The notes beneath the pieces were generated by a model that searched no databases, had not been told where the DNA came from, and was given only the letters and a program-made list of their open reading frames with translations. Below are positions 1-11,601 of a stretch of DNA of 35,000 bases, one piece after another. Position 1 is the stretch's first letter. Every line of letters starts with the position of its first letter. The position numbers were made by a program, and so were the translations under genes. Origin of the DNA: Neocallimastix lanati (nom. inval.) (lineage: Eukaryota; Neocallimastigomycota; Neocallimastigomycetes; Neocallimastigales; Neocallimastigaceae); assembly GCA_016946835.1 (NCBI GenBank), contig JACVTC010000052.1:420001-455000 (forward strand), read 5' to 3'.

Positions 1-152
1 TGGTATAGCATTAGAATGTAGTGAAACTGTAGGTGAGGTATTGGTGGAGGAAGGTGAAACGGGTGAAGAAATATCATTTTCAGAGGCATCAAAAAAGATA
101 TCATTGTCATCACCATTATCACTATTATTATCATTATCATTTTTTCTATTTC

Positions 153-200
<48 letters not shown>

Positions 201-1561
201 CCTCATCATCATCATCATCAATGGCTTTACCTTTTCCTTTATTTTTATTTTTTGGTATAGATATAGAGGTGGATGTAGAAATATAATTTTCGGGTAATTT
301 ACCTTTACCTTTATCTCTACTTTTACCTTTATTTTTATATTTATTTTTATTTTTATTTTTGTTGTCGTCTAGAGGTTCATTAAATAAATCTTTATTATTC
401 TTTTCTTTATCAGTACTATTATTATCATTATTATCATTATTATCATTATTATCATTATTATTATCATTATTATTATTATTGTTATTAATTGTGGTTGTTG
501 TATTATTATCATTATCATTAATATTATTACTATGATGATTAGTGATAGATGGATGAAGATTATTAGTAATAGAAGAAGAGGAGGATATAGGTTCATTATT
601 ATCAATATTAATATTTATTATAAATGGATTAGAGGATTGAATTTTATTTTCATTCAAGGTTAACTTTGCCGATTGTTGTGGTAGTGGTGGTGGTAATAGC
701 GATGGTGATGGTAATGATGGCGATAGTGGTGATGGTGGTAACGATGGAGATAATGAGGATAATGAGGAAAATTTTTCATTTTCATAGGAAAGTTCATCAT
801 CCTCATCTACATAATGATCATTTTGATTAGGATGATCTTGACTTTGACTTTTTTCAATGAGAAGAGCTTTCTCATCATTATCTGAAATATTTCCAGATGG
901 ACCATTTTTTCTAAATAATTTATCAAAAATACTTCTTTTTTCATAGTTACGTCGTGTATGTTGTTGTTGTTGTTGCTGTTGTTCTTGATGCTTTTGTTTT
1001 TGTTCCTTAGTTGATTTATGATGCGATTGTCGTTTATTTTCATTACTATTATTATTATTATTATTATTATTTTGAACAATTAGAATTTCATCTTCATTTT
1101 TGTTTTCCTTTTCCCTATAATCATTATCATTTTTATTATGGTCATTATCATCATTATCATAATTATCATCATCATCACTTTCATCTAAAAATATTTTTTC
1201 ATTTTTTTTATCCAAAAGATCATCAGTGTCATCAGAACAAACAGATATATATTGTAAATCATAATTGGGTTCACCAAAATCTTCTAATACTTTAGTGACC
1301 GTGCTTGGAATATGTGTTGCTACGGCTAAGGTCGAATAGTTATACACCGTAAAGAATTTCAAAAATTGTAACATTAAAATACAAAAATCAAAATTTAAGA
1401 CATACCAAACAGAATCTTTGCCTTTTCCAAAGAAATCTATTATTAATGAAAAGTCGTTATAATCTTTAAATATATGTCTTCCTATAACAAGTACATCTAT
1501 AAAAATTACGAATCCTCCTACTGCAAGAGGATTTCTACTTATTAATTTATTAGAAAATATC

Positions 1562-1645
<84 letters not shown>

Positions 1646-1910
1646 AATGAATGAAAATAGTTAAAAAATAAAAAAAAAAATTAGTTTAAAATTTTTTATA
1701 TTTATATTATCATTATAAATATTAAATTGAGTTTAAGTATAGTTTAATATTAAAATATTATTATTATTTTAAAATTACCCTACTTCCTACAAATAATAAA
1801 AATAATGAATAGGCTGAACATTCACTTAGGTAGATAGCTACCATAAAGGTATCTATCATATAGTCTAAAGAATTTATTAATACTCGAACCGGTAATGGTA
1901 CAGAAAGCAT
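1..1910 (-). CDS. DUF1746-like membrane protein with Asn/Asp-rich tail (3' end outside window)
   Basis: The minus strand is open in one frame from about 1520 down to base 1, too continuous to be chance in such AT-rich DNA. A first exon (1910 to about 1780) begins MLSVPLPVRVLINSLDYM, followed by a hydrophobic stretch with SECSAYSLFLLF. An intron of about 250-270 bases, containing a long (TTA)n tract, joins it to an exon starting near 1520 (acceptor TTGCAG). That exon has a second hydrophobic region with SLIIDFFGKGKDSVW and FDFCILMLQFLKFF. The pattern SLD...CS...LIIDF.G...LQ resembles the fungal DUF1746 domain, which I recall from Dsc4 of the Golgi Dsc ubiquitin-ligase complex; that link is inference. 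After the core come an Asp/Asn-rich region, QQQQQQQ, a Ser/Pro block (SLPPSPLSPSLPSPS), then Asn/Asp and Lys/Asn runs to the window edge. The exact donor is uncertain: GTAGGA, GTAGGG and GTAATT all lie close together. The start could lie upstream if the A/N-rich stretch to 2045 is coding. Confidence 0.7.
154..200 (-). repeat. Coding (AAT)n tract, poly-asparagine
   Basis: On the plus strand this is an uninterrupted (ATT)n run. In the frame of the minus-strand gene it reads about 15 consecutive Asn, next to an Asp/Glu run encoded by the adjoining ATC/CTC repeats. Similar shorter runs lie at about 420-480 and 1042-1070 in the same gene. Confidence 0.85.
1561..1644. repeat. (TTA)n microsatellite inside an intron
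   Basis: An uninterrupted trinucleotide run of about 84 bases lies between the two exons of the minus-strand DUF1746-like gene. The same trinucleotide encodes Asn runs in the flanking exons. Confidence 0.9.
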
Positions 1911-1920
1911 TTCGTCGTTT

Positions 1921-1921
1921 C

Positions 1922-1961
<40 letters not shown>

Positions 1962-1964
1962 TGA

Positions 1965-2023
<59 letters not shown>

Positions 2024-2040
2024 TTGTTGTTTGTTTTTTT
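1921..2040. repeat. (TTA)n tract followed by a 56-base poly(T) run
   Basis: A (TTA)n run at about 1921-1961 is followed by a pure T run at 1967-2022 and then TTG repeats. On the minus strand it would read Lys-rich then Asn-rich if translated upstream of the ATG at 1910. It may equally be the A-rich 5' leader of that gene. Confidence 0.85.
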
Positions 2041-2045
2041 ATCAA

Positions 2046-3783
2046 TAAAGCAATAATTGATTATATAAGGATATGAAATGTTCAAAAATGTTTTTTTTTT
2101 TCTTTTTCTTTTTTTATTTTTTATTGTTATTATTATTTTTCTTATTTATTTCGTTACTCTATTACGATTATGTTATGTCAATAGTAATAATAATAATAAT
2201 ATTAATAATTATTATAATTATAATAATGATTTAGATTATGAATAAATAAAATAAATTTGAATATGTATACATATATATATACAGTTATATCACGTTTCTT
2301 TGTTAATAATTTAATTTCAATATAAATATTAAAGAATGTAAAATTTGGTATTTTATTATTTTTTAATTATTTAATTTTTCTTTATTTTTTTACTTGAAAA
2401 TACAAAAAACTAATAGTTGATTTTATTAATATATATATATTATGTATATATTTTATGTCTTCTATTTTGATTAAAATGCTACAGAAATTAGAACTAATAT
2501 TACAATATTTAATTTTGATAATTTTCTTTTTTTTCTTTTTTATAAATTTTAAAATTTAATTATTATTTAAATATATGTACGTATGTATAATATCTTTTTT
2601 TTTTCTTCTTTTTTATATATTTCTTTTATTTTGATTATTTAGTTGTTCAGGTGAATTATTCGCTTTCAAAAATATATTATCATTTATAAAATATGTAAAT
2701 GTTTAAAATTGGTGTTATAAAAATTATTGAAAATACTGTAATATTGTAATATTAAATTTTAAGTTTGAAAAAATTGTATATGAAAATTGAACGTAATTTA
2801 AAAAATAAATGACATTTTGGTATTCCTTTTTAATTATATGTGCAAGTATTAACTAATGGATATTATAATAGAGCATTAAAATTAAATAGTATTAATATTA
2901 ATTTTAATATTTCATTCGTTAAATCCTTTTCTTCTTTTTAATTAATAAATTCAAATTTATTCCTATGAGTATTAATTTATTATATTATAATAATAATAGT
3001 AATAATAATATTGAAGCGCTTTCGGTTATATATATTCTAAGTGGGGATCTTTAAAATTTCCTGTTATAATAAATGTCAAATGTGGATTTTTTCTTTTTAT
3101 AAAAAAAATATTTATATAACAATTTTATATAATTATTTATTTTTAAAATTTAATTTTCTTTAATTTTCATTTTATTAACAATTATTATTATTGAATTTCT
3201 CCTTCTTTAAGACAAAAAAAATAATTGAATAAAAAAGAAGAATTTTAAATATATAATTTTATGATAATTTCTTTATTATATATATTATTTTATTTTATTT
3301 TTATATTTAATTTTTTTTTTAAAAAAAAAAAAGTTCTGTAAAATATATAAATAATATTTTTTTTTCTTTTATATAGCTTTATATATCTGTTATTTTTATT
3401 TTTATTTTTTTTATTATTTAAATTTATCTGTTCATTTATTTTATAATTTTAATTCTATTTATTTTATTTAACTATAAAATATATAGAATTAAAATTTTAC
3501 ATTAATAACCAATAAATATATTCATTTTTATTTTATTTTAATATTTAATATTTATTATTTATTATTATTATTTATTATTTATTATTTATTATTTATTTAT
3601 TTATTTATTTATTTATTATTTATTATTTATTATTTATTATTTATTATTTATTATTTATTATTTATATTTATTATTTATTATTTATTATTTATTATTTTAT
3701 TATTTATTATTTATTATTTATTATTTATTATTTATTATTTATTATTTATTATTTATTATTTATTATTTATTATTTATTATTTA

Positions 3784-3828
<45 letters not shown>

Positions 3829-4604
3829 TTTAAAAAAAAATATTAAATAATTTTAATTAAAAAGTTTTAAACAATTAATATTTTTTAAGCAATAATAATA
3901 AGTTTATTAGTTGAATGATTTATTATTTATTATTTATTTTTTTCTTTAAAAAAGTAAAAAATAAATTATTGAATTTTTTATTTTAATTATATATATTTAT
4001 ATTATATTCAATATTATCTCATGTTAAATAGTGATGATGTATAAAAGAATTTTAAAAAATTTTATTTTAATTATTTAAATAATAATTAAGCTTTTTATCT
4101 ACTGATATAAAATTATAATAAAAAAAGAAAAGAAAGAAAGAAAAAAATAATAAACAATTCCTTTAACTTTTTATATCAATACATTTAAAATTTATTTGAA
4201 TTATAACTTGAATTAAAATAATAATAATAAAGATATTTTCAAACATATATTCTAATCTTAATAAATATTATTTAAATTAAAAACATCTAAACTAATTTTA
4301 TTGTAAAAATTTTACTTTTGATATATATATATATTTTGCTTCGCATATAAAAATATTCATATAAATATTCATAAAGATATTTATTATCATTTTCTTTATT
4401 ATTTAAATTTTTTTATATAATTATTTTTAAATTATTTTTTATTCAATAACAATATCATCGTTATTTAATAAGTTTGTTATATTAAAAAAGAAAAAAAAAA
4501 AAAAAAACTTTTTTTAAAATAAATTATTAATAAAACAAAAAAGAAAGGAAATAAAAAAAAAAAAATTATAAAATATTTAATATTTAATAATAAAAAAAAA
4601 AAAA
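2046..4604. other. Divergent intergenic region, no gene seen
   Basis: This lies between the start of the minus-strand DUF1746-like gene and the plus-strand Ubc9-like gene, so promoters for both should be here. The sequence is almost pure A/T with poly(T) and poly(A) runs and one long satellite (3550-3827). I found no coherent exon, tRNA or conserved element. No specific promoter motif can be singled out in such DNA. Confidence 0.6.
3550..3827. repeat. TTATTTA heptamer satellite array ending in (TTA)n
   Basis: The array is mostly tandem TTATTTA units (period 7) with short TTTA period-4 stretches near 3590-3615 and a terminal (TTA)n run from about 3783. The same heptamer recurs at about 15026-15294. 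Confidence 0.85.
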
Positions 4605-6325
4605 ATGGCAGAAGATAATGATTTTATTAATAAAACTTTTTTAATGAATATTATTAAAAGAGAAAAACCGATTATTGAAAGTATTATTATTTTTATTTGA
4701 TTTATTTTGAAAAAATAAAAAAATAGTAAAATAGTAAAATAATAAAACAATATATATAAGTAATTTATGTTAAGATCCATTCAAATATATATAATTTTTT
4801 TGTTTTAAAATTATAGAGATGCCCTCTTCTTTTTATTTAAAACCTATAGTCAGAACAAACTTTTTAGGATATCCTAGAATTATCGAGGGAGGTTTTCCCG
4901 GAAAAAAGTATGGATTTTTTTTTTATATATATAAGAGGATATATATTATTAATTAATGTATTTTAATATATATATAATATATAATATATAATATATAATA
5001 TATATAAACCCCATTTATTCATATAAATCATAATATTTTATAATAAAATTTTAGAGGAACCGTATGGGAAAAATATAATTTAAAAGTTATTTTCTTTATA
5101 CCAAGATGTAATTATTAATAAATAATTAGGAAAAGATATACAGAAATAAAAAAAAGAAAAAAAGTAAAAAAAAAAATACATACATACATATATATTAATA
5201 TATATATATATATATATTTATTTATCTTATAACAATTACAATAGCATATCCTAAAGAATCACCAAAAGTTATACGATTTATTCCACCTATCTTGTAAAAT
5301 AATAATAATAATAATAATAATAATGATATTAATATCAATAATTAAATAATTAAAATAATAATAATAATAATAATAATGATATTAATATCAATAATTAAAT
5401 AATTAAAGATTCTATTAATTAATAATAATATTCTTTTTTAATGGTTTTATACATTATAACATTATTATTTTTTTTTTTTTAAAAAAAAAAAAAATTAATA
5501 TAGTCATCCAAATGTTAGTAAAGAAGGTAGATAAAATAAAATAAAAAATTAAATCAAATTAAACAAATAAACAAATAAATAAAATTATATGGAATAATTA
5601 TAACATAATAATAAAAATAAAAATTATTTTAATATATATATTTATAATTGATATATATATGTATATATATATTTATTTTTATTTCCTAGGAAATGTCTAT
5701 TTTACACCTGTAAAATATAAAAAAAAAAATTTTTTTAACTACTATTATAACTATTATTATTAATAATAATTTATATTTTTGTTATATAATCAATATTAAT
5801 TTATATATATATATATTATTTTATTATTATTCCTTTTATGAATTTTTAATTATGATATATATAAATATGTATATATATCAAAGAGTTGGTATCCAGAATA
5901 TGGATTAACACAAATACTAATGGATTTACAAATATTATTAGCAAAACCTTGCATGGATTATTTATATAATGTAATAATAATAATAATAAGATGTATATAT
6001 ATTTCAAATTGCATAAAAAAAATAATAATAATAGATAAATCATTGAAAAATATATATTTATGAAATGTTTGATAAAATATAAAAGATATCATATTATATT
6101 ATATTAATATAAATTAACTTATTATTATTACTATTATTATTATTATTATTATTTTCTTTACTTTTAAATCTATCTATTTATATATATATATATTTATATA
6201 ATATAAAGAGAGAGGCCTCTGAATTATATAAAAATAATATGGAAAAATATAATGAAAGAATTTCAATATCACCTTATCAAACAATTATTTTTAAGCATGA
6301 TCCAACATATAAAAAATACATATGA
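4605..6325 (+). CDS. Ubc9-like E2 conjugating-enzyme variant lacking the catalytic cysteine
   Basis: Eight exons join in frame through GT-AG introns: 4605-4680, 4817-4907, 5055-5107, 5245-5293, 5504-5526, 5690-5709, 5884-5970 and 6209-6325 (stop TGA), giving 171 residues. Ubc9 is about 158. The order of features matches the SUMO E2 Ubc9: an N-terminal helix region, then GGFPGKKGTVWEKYNLKV (the GKKGTxWE loop is typical of Ubc9 rather than ubiquitin E2s), SYPKESPKV, IPPIFHPNVSKEGNVYF, SWYPEYGLTQIL and a C-terminal helix EASELYKNNMEKY. The HPN motif is kept. The position of the active-site Cys (GTVC in Ubc9) is GNVY, so Tyr101 replaces it. The expected role is therefore a non-catalytic E2 variant, perhaps a scaffold for SUMO-type or other modifiers; that is inference. 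Alternatives are an early pseudogene or a mis-chosen splice site at the 20-base exon 6. The joins are clean and no stop interrupts the frame. Confidence 0.78.
5301..5406. repeat. 53-bp tandem duplication in intron 4 of the Ubc9-like gene
   Basis: The unit is an (AAT)n run followed by the palindromic GATATTAATATC and AATAATTAAATAATTAAA. It occurs twice back to back, offset by 53 bases, and looks like recent slippage within the intron. Confidence 0.8.
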
Positions 6326-6962
6326 AACTCAAGTAATGATTTTCGTTGATGAATGATAGAAATATTTTTTAAAATATATATATAAATATGTATATATAAC
6401 AACTAATTTATTCATTTTCATTTTCACAGTTGTTTCTGAATTATTTAATAGATATTTTGTATCAATTTATTTATTTAAAAAAAACAAAAGCAATAAATAA
6501 TTGAAATTTAGTTTTAGCTATATAATACAAATAACATAAAACTTTATCATAATTGTTTTATTTTTATTTAATATATATATATATAAAAGAAAAAGAAATG
6601 CCGTTTTTTATTAAAATTATAATAATATAAATATAATAATGATGAATTCTTTTCTTAAATAATTATTTTAAATATTATTTCATAATTAAATGTAGTATGG
6701 AATATATATTTCATTTAAATAATTATCTTTAATTTTTTTTATATAATTTATGAATATATGCATATCATTTATGTTTATATATATATATTTATATATATAT
6801 ATATATATACATTATATAGAATATACATTTGTTAAAACATTTGAAAAAAAATTATAATATTATTTATTAACAAATAAAATTATATATTATGATATTAAAA
6901 ATGTGACATAAATAACAGATTTCGTATGACTAATGAATGATAATTGTTTTATTTTATTTTGC

Positions 6963-6993
<31 letters not shown>

Positions 6994-7620
6994 ATATATG
7001 TTTTTATATAATAAGTCAAATGTTTAATTTTGCTAAATTATTAATAAAATCGATTTTGTATTTTTTATTCGATATTTAATTATTAAATAATTAACTATTT
7101 TTTTTATTGAATTTATTTATTTATCTAATTATTATTAATTTATTATCTATTTATTTATTATTTATTTCTTATCTATTTATTTATTATTTATTTATTTATT
7201 ATTCAATTATTTATTGTTTATTATTTATTTAATTACTTATTTTTATTAAACTTTTTAAAATTTTAAATTAATTAAAATTTTATTTAAATTTAATTGAAAT
7301 ATATTATAATATATGTTCTTTCATATATTATAATACATTATTTAATCATCATTTGTTAACAAAATAAAATAATAAAAATAAAAATTTCGAATTAAAACAT
7401 AAATAAATAAATAAATAAATAATAAGTAAATAAATAAATAATAAGTAAGTAAATAAATAAATAATAATAAGTAAGTAAATAAATAAATAATAAGTAAGTA
7501 AATAAATAAATAATAAGTAAGTAAGTAAATAAATAATAAGTAAATAAATAAATAATAAGTAAATAAATAAATAATAAATAAACAATTGAATAATAAGTAA
7601 GTAAATAAATAAATAAATAA

Positions 7621-7652
<32 letters not shown>

Positions 7653-8046
7653 AATAATTAAATAAAGAATTATATTAAATAAAAACTTTTTATATATTAT
7701 ATATATATAATGTATATATGATATAGAATAAGAATAAATATATATAGTAATAATTAATAATTAATGCTTTAATAAAAAGTTTTCAAATTTTATTTATATA
7801 TATAAATAAATAATTAGTTTAATTATAATTGTTCCCATTAGAATTTATGTCTTTTTTATACCATTTTAATTTTATTATTATTATTATTATTATTAATATA
7901 TATATATTTTTACTTTTTAAAAAAAAACCTAATTAAAATTATTATATGAAATTTTAAAAATTGTAATTCAAAAATCAAATTTTAAAATTTATAATCATTT
8001 TTAAATTTTCTTTTTCAATTTTTATTTTTCCTTAAAAAAAAAAAAA

Positions 8047-8078
<32 letters not shown>

Positions 8079-8367
8079 ATAAATATAATAAAATATATAT
8101 ATATATAAAAAAAAAAACTAACATATTTAATAGAATATAGGCTCTTTCAATTTAAACATTATTGATGATATTGCAATATTAATTATAACAGTATACATTC
8201 AAAAATAATAACAATAGAAGAAAAGAAAATTAACAATATATAACATTAATTATAAATATAATATTAAAAAAAAAAAGGAAAGAAAAGAAAAGATAAAAAA
8301 ATATATAAAAATAACATTGTAAAGTATAAATTTAATAATAATATTATAATTTGAAAAAAAATTAAAT
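6326..8367. other. Intergenic low-complexity DNA
   Basis: This runs from the stop of the Ubc9-like gene to the start of the aminopeptidase gene, both on the plus strand. It contains AT dinucleotide runs, (TTA)n at about 6965-6990 and 7870-7895, TTTA-type runs at 7120-7230 and the tetramer/heptamer array at 7399-7658. The last 100 bases before 8368 are A/G-rich and probably form the leader of the aminopeptidase mRNA. No exon was recognised. Confidence 0.6.
7399..7658. repeat. AAATAAATAATAAGT-type compound array
   Basis: Tandem AAAT units are interspersed with AATAAGTAAGT variants. On the minus strand the repeat gives a spurious Leu/Tyr/Ile-rich open frame of 78 codons, which is not a gene. 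Confidence 0.85.
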
Positions 8368-9299
8368 ATGTCTCATGCTTCTCAACTTGAGAAACTTTTA
8401 CCTGAAGAAGGTAGTAATTTTGAAGAATTTGATACTGAGAATGTAGAAAGGGATGAAGATGGAGTTTATATTGAATCAGACTATCCTCGTTATGATGGTT
8501 CATTTATAAATAAAATATATACGTTCTTCACAATGAACTGGCATAGTCTTAAGAGACCTGTAATATATTCAGTAACCGCTTTATTACTGTTCTTTATTTT
8601 CTTCGTCCCTATTTTCAATCATAAAATTACTTCTAAACCTATTTATTCAGAAATTCGTTTACCAAAAACGGTAGTTCCTATCGCATATCGTTTAGATTTT
8701 GCTACTTCCTTGGAAAACGTTTCATTCAACGGTATCGCTGAAATTGATGTTGAAGTTAAGGAAGAAACTAACTTTATTGTCATACATTCACATAAACTAA
8801 CATTATCAAATATTAAAATTACTAATGGTAAAAAGAAATGGAAGGCTAAATCAATTAAATATAACGAAAAGAATCAATATGCCATTTTAAATTTTAATAC
8901 TATTCTAACACCAGAAGTAAGTTTTTTTTTTTTTTTTTTGTATGATTGTTTATATTTTTGCTTTTTTATTTTTATTTTTATTTTTATTTCTTTTTATATT
9001 ACTGTTTTATTATATATATATGTATATTATATTATATTACTATATTATTTTATAAAATTTTATAATCTTAATTTCAATTATATTTGAAAAAAAAAAAAAT
9101 GGACATAACTTCATTGAAAAGAAAATATATATATATTTTTTTTGTATTTAATTTCAACTCTATACTTATGATATTTTTAAAAATACATATTCAATAGTAA
9201 AAACAAATTGTTAAAATCGATATTAAAATTAAATATCAAATGTTTCCTATAACATAATATAAATTAATTATAAAAACATTAATAATATTTCACACACAA

Positions 9300-9338
<39 letters not shown>

Positions 9339-10828
9339 CTCATATATACATTATTTATAAATAAATGTCAACATTAATTTATAGTTTTTTATCATACTAA
9401 TATATTTTATTACAAACTGTTATTATAATATTATAATATTAATAATATTATTATTAATCAATATCTATTATATAATAAAAAAAGACCAAGTATACTTTAA
9501 TTATTCAATATGCTGGTTTATTATCTGATGATATGAGTGGTTATTATTTAAGTAAATATGGTGATAATGATAAGCCATCTTATTTAGCAACTACTCAATT
9601 TGAATCAACTTCTGCTAGAAAGGCTTTCCCCTGTTTTGATGAACCAGAATTTAAGGCTACTTTCCAATTAAACATGACAGTTGGTGCTGGATATACTGCA
9701 ATATCCAACATGAATGTAGTCAATATTGAAAAAGTTAAAAACTCAGAAAAGAAGAAATTTATCTTCGCAAATAGTACAAAGTAATTATTACTAAATATAT
9801 GAGTTTTTCAATATTATTTATCTTCATATTTATAATAAAAATAATTATATATAAATTTTAATATAAAATATATAATACATATTAATATAATTTTCAAAAA
9901 AAAAAAAAAAAAAATAATAATAATTAGAATATATATTAATTGTTTTATTTGTATTATATAATAATAATGATAATAATCAAAATTTACATATATATACCTA
10001 TTATTATATAATATAATATATATTTATTTTTTTATTTATTTTTATTTATTTTTATTTATTTATTTATTTATTTATTTATTTTTTTTTACTAATATATAAT
10101 AGAATGAGTACTTATTTAGTTGCTTTTATTGTTTCCAACTTCAAATCTATTACTAAAACCAATAAAGGTATCGATATTAGCGTCTATACTAGACCAGAAC
10201 AGATTGAATCTGCTGAATATGCTTTAGAAGTTAGTACTAAGATTTTAAGATTCTATGAAAGTACCTATGATATTCCTTACCCACTTCCAAAATTAGATTT
10301 AGTAAGTTATCATACTTTAAATATTATTTATAATTAATATATACATATATATTTATATATATATATATATTTTTTAAAGAAAAAAAAAAAAAAAAAAAAA
10401 TAAAAAATAAAAAATAATTGATATTTACTATTTATTAAAAACAAATTTATTATTGTTATTGTTATTACTATTATTATTATTATTTTTTTTTTCCTTAATA
10501 TATTTCTCTATTTCTGAATTATATATATATTTAAATGATTTATTAAAAAACCTAGGTTGCTATTCCAGATTTTGAAGCTGGTGCTATGGAAAATTGGGGT
10601 TTAATTACTTTCAGAGAAACCGCCTTATTATATAACGAAAAGGAAGCTTCCTCCATTAATAAACAATATGTAGCTATTGTGATTGCTCATGAATTAGCTC
10701 ATCAATGGTTTGGAAAGTAAGTGATTATTCTCTTAATGTAATTCATTGAATAATTCTTAATTGAATTATATTAATAACTATAAAACATTATTAATATTGA
10801 CTATTATATATATTTTTTATAAAATAAA

Positions 10829-10862
<34 letters not shown>

Positions 10863-11203
10863 AATATATTAAAGTCTTGTTACTATGAAATGGTGGGATG
10901 ATCTATGGTTAAATGAAGGATTTGCTGGTACTTTTTTTTTTTTAAAAAAAAAAAAAAAGAAAGAATATAAATTCGAATAAATTTAATTATATTTTTCTAT
11001 CTATATATCCGTTAATTTATTCATTTATTATTATTTTTATTTAATAATTTATTTATTAACTGAAAATTATATTTCAATATTTTATATATAATATTTAATA
11101 TTAATACTATCCTATTATTAATTAATAGAATTTATGGAATGTAAGTATAAAGTGAAATAAAATGAAATAAAATATATCTTTAAATATATATATATGAAAT
11201 GAG

Positions 11204-11238
<35 letters not shown>

Positions 11239-11528
11239 TAAAATATATATATATATTATTTTAATTAGATATAGGAACAAATGCTGCTGAACCAGAATGG
11301 GGAATGGGAAATCATTGGTATTATATGGATGTTCTTAAAGCATTTAAAACTGATTCTTCTCATTATACTCATCCAATTTATGCTGAAGTTAAGGATCCAG
11401 AAGAAATTTCTGTAAATATTAATACATTTATATATATACATATATATATATATATATTAAGAATCTACAAATTTTTTTTAATTATAAAACATGATCATTA
11501 ATAACAATTCATTTTAATTTTTAAATCA

Positions 11529-11601
<73 letters not shown>

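Noticed and set aside
33-286. Plus-strand open frames of 75-81 codons rich in His/Tyr/Leu
   Set aside because: They are opposite-strand shadows of the minus-strand Asn/Asp-rich gene, made only of repeat-derived residues.
369-1295. Other short open frames in 369-605, 807-1079 and 1011-1295
   Set aside because: Alternative frames of the same coding DNA. The frame with codon starts at positions 1, 4, 7... on the minus strand is open throughout and gives the plausible protein.
4577-4780. Minus-strand 67-codon open frame
   Set aside because: Phe/Ile/Leu-only text antisense to exon 1 and intron 1 of the Ubc9-like gene.
5846-6043. Minus-strand 65-codon open frame
   Set aside because: Antisense to exon 7 of the Ubc9-like gene; composition is repeat-like.
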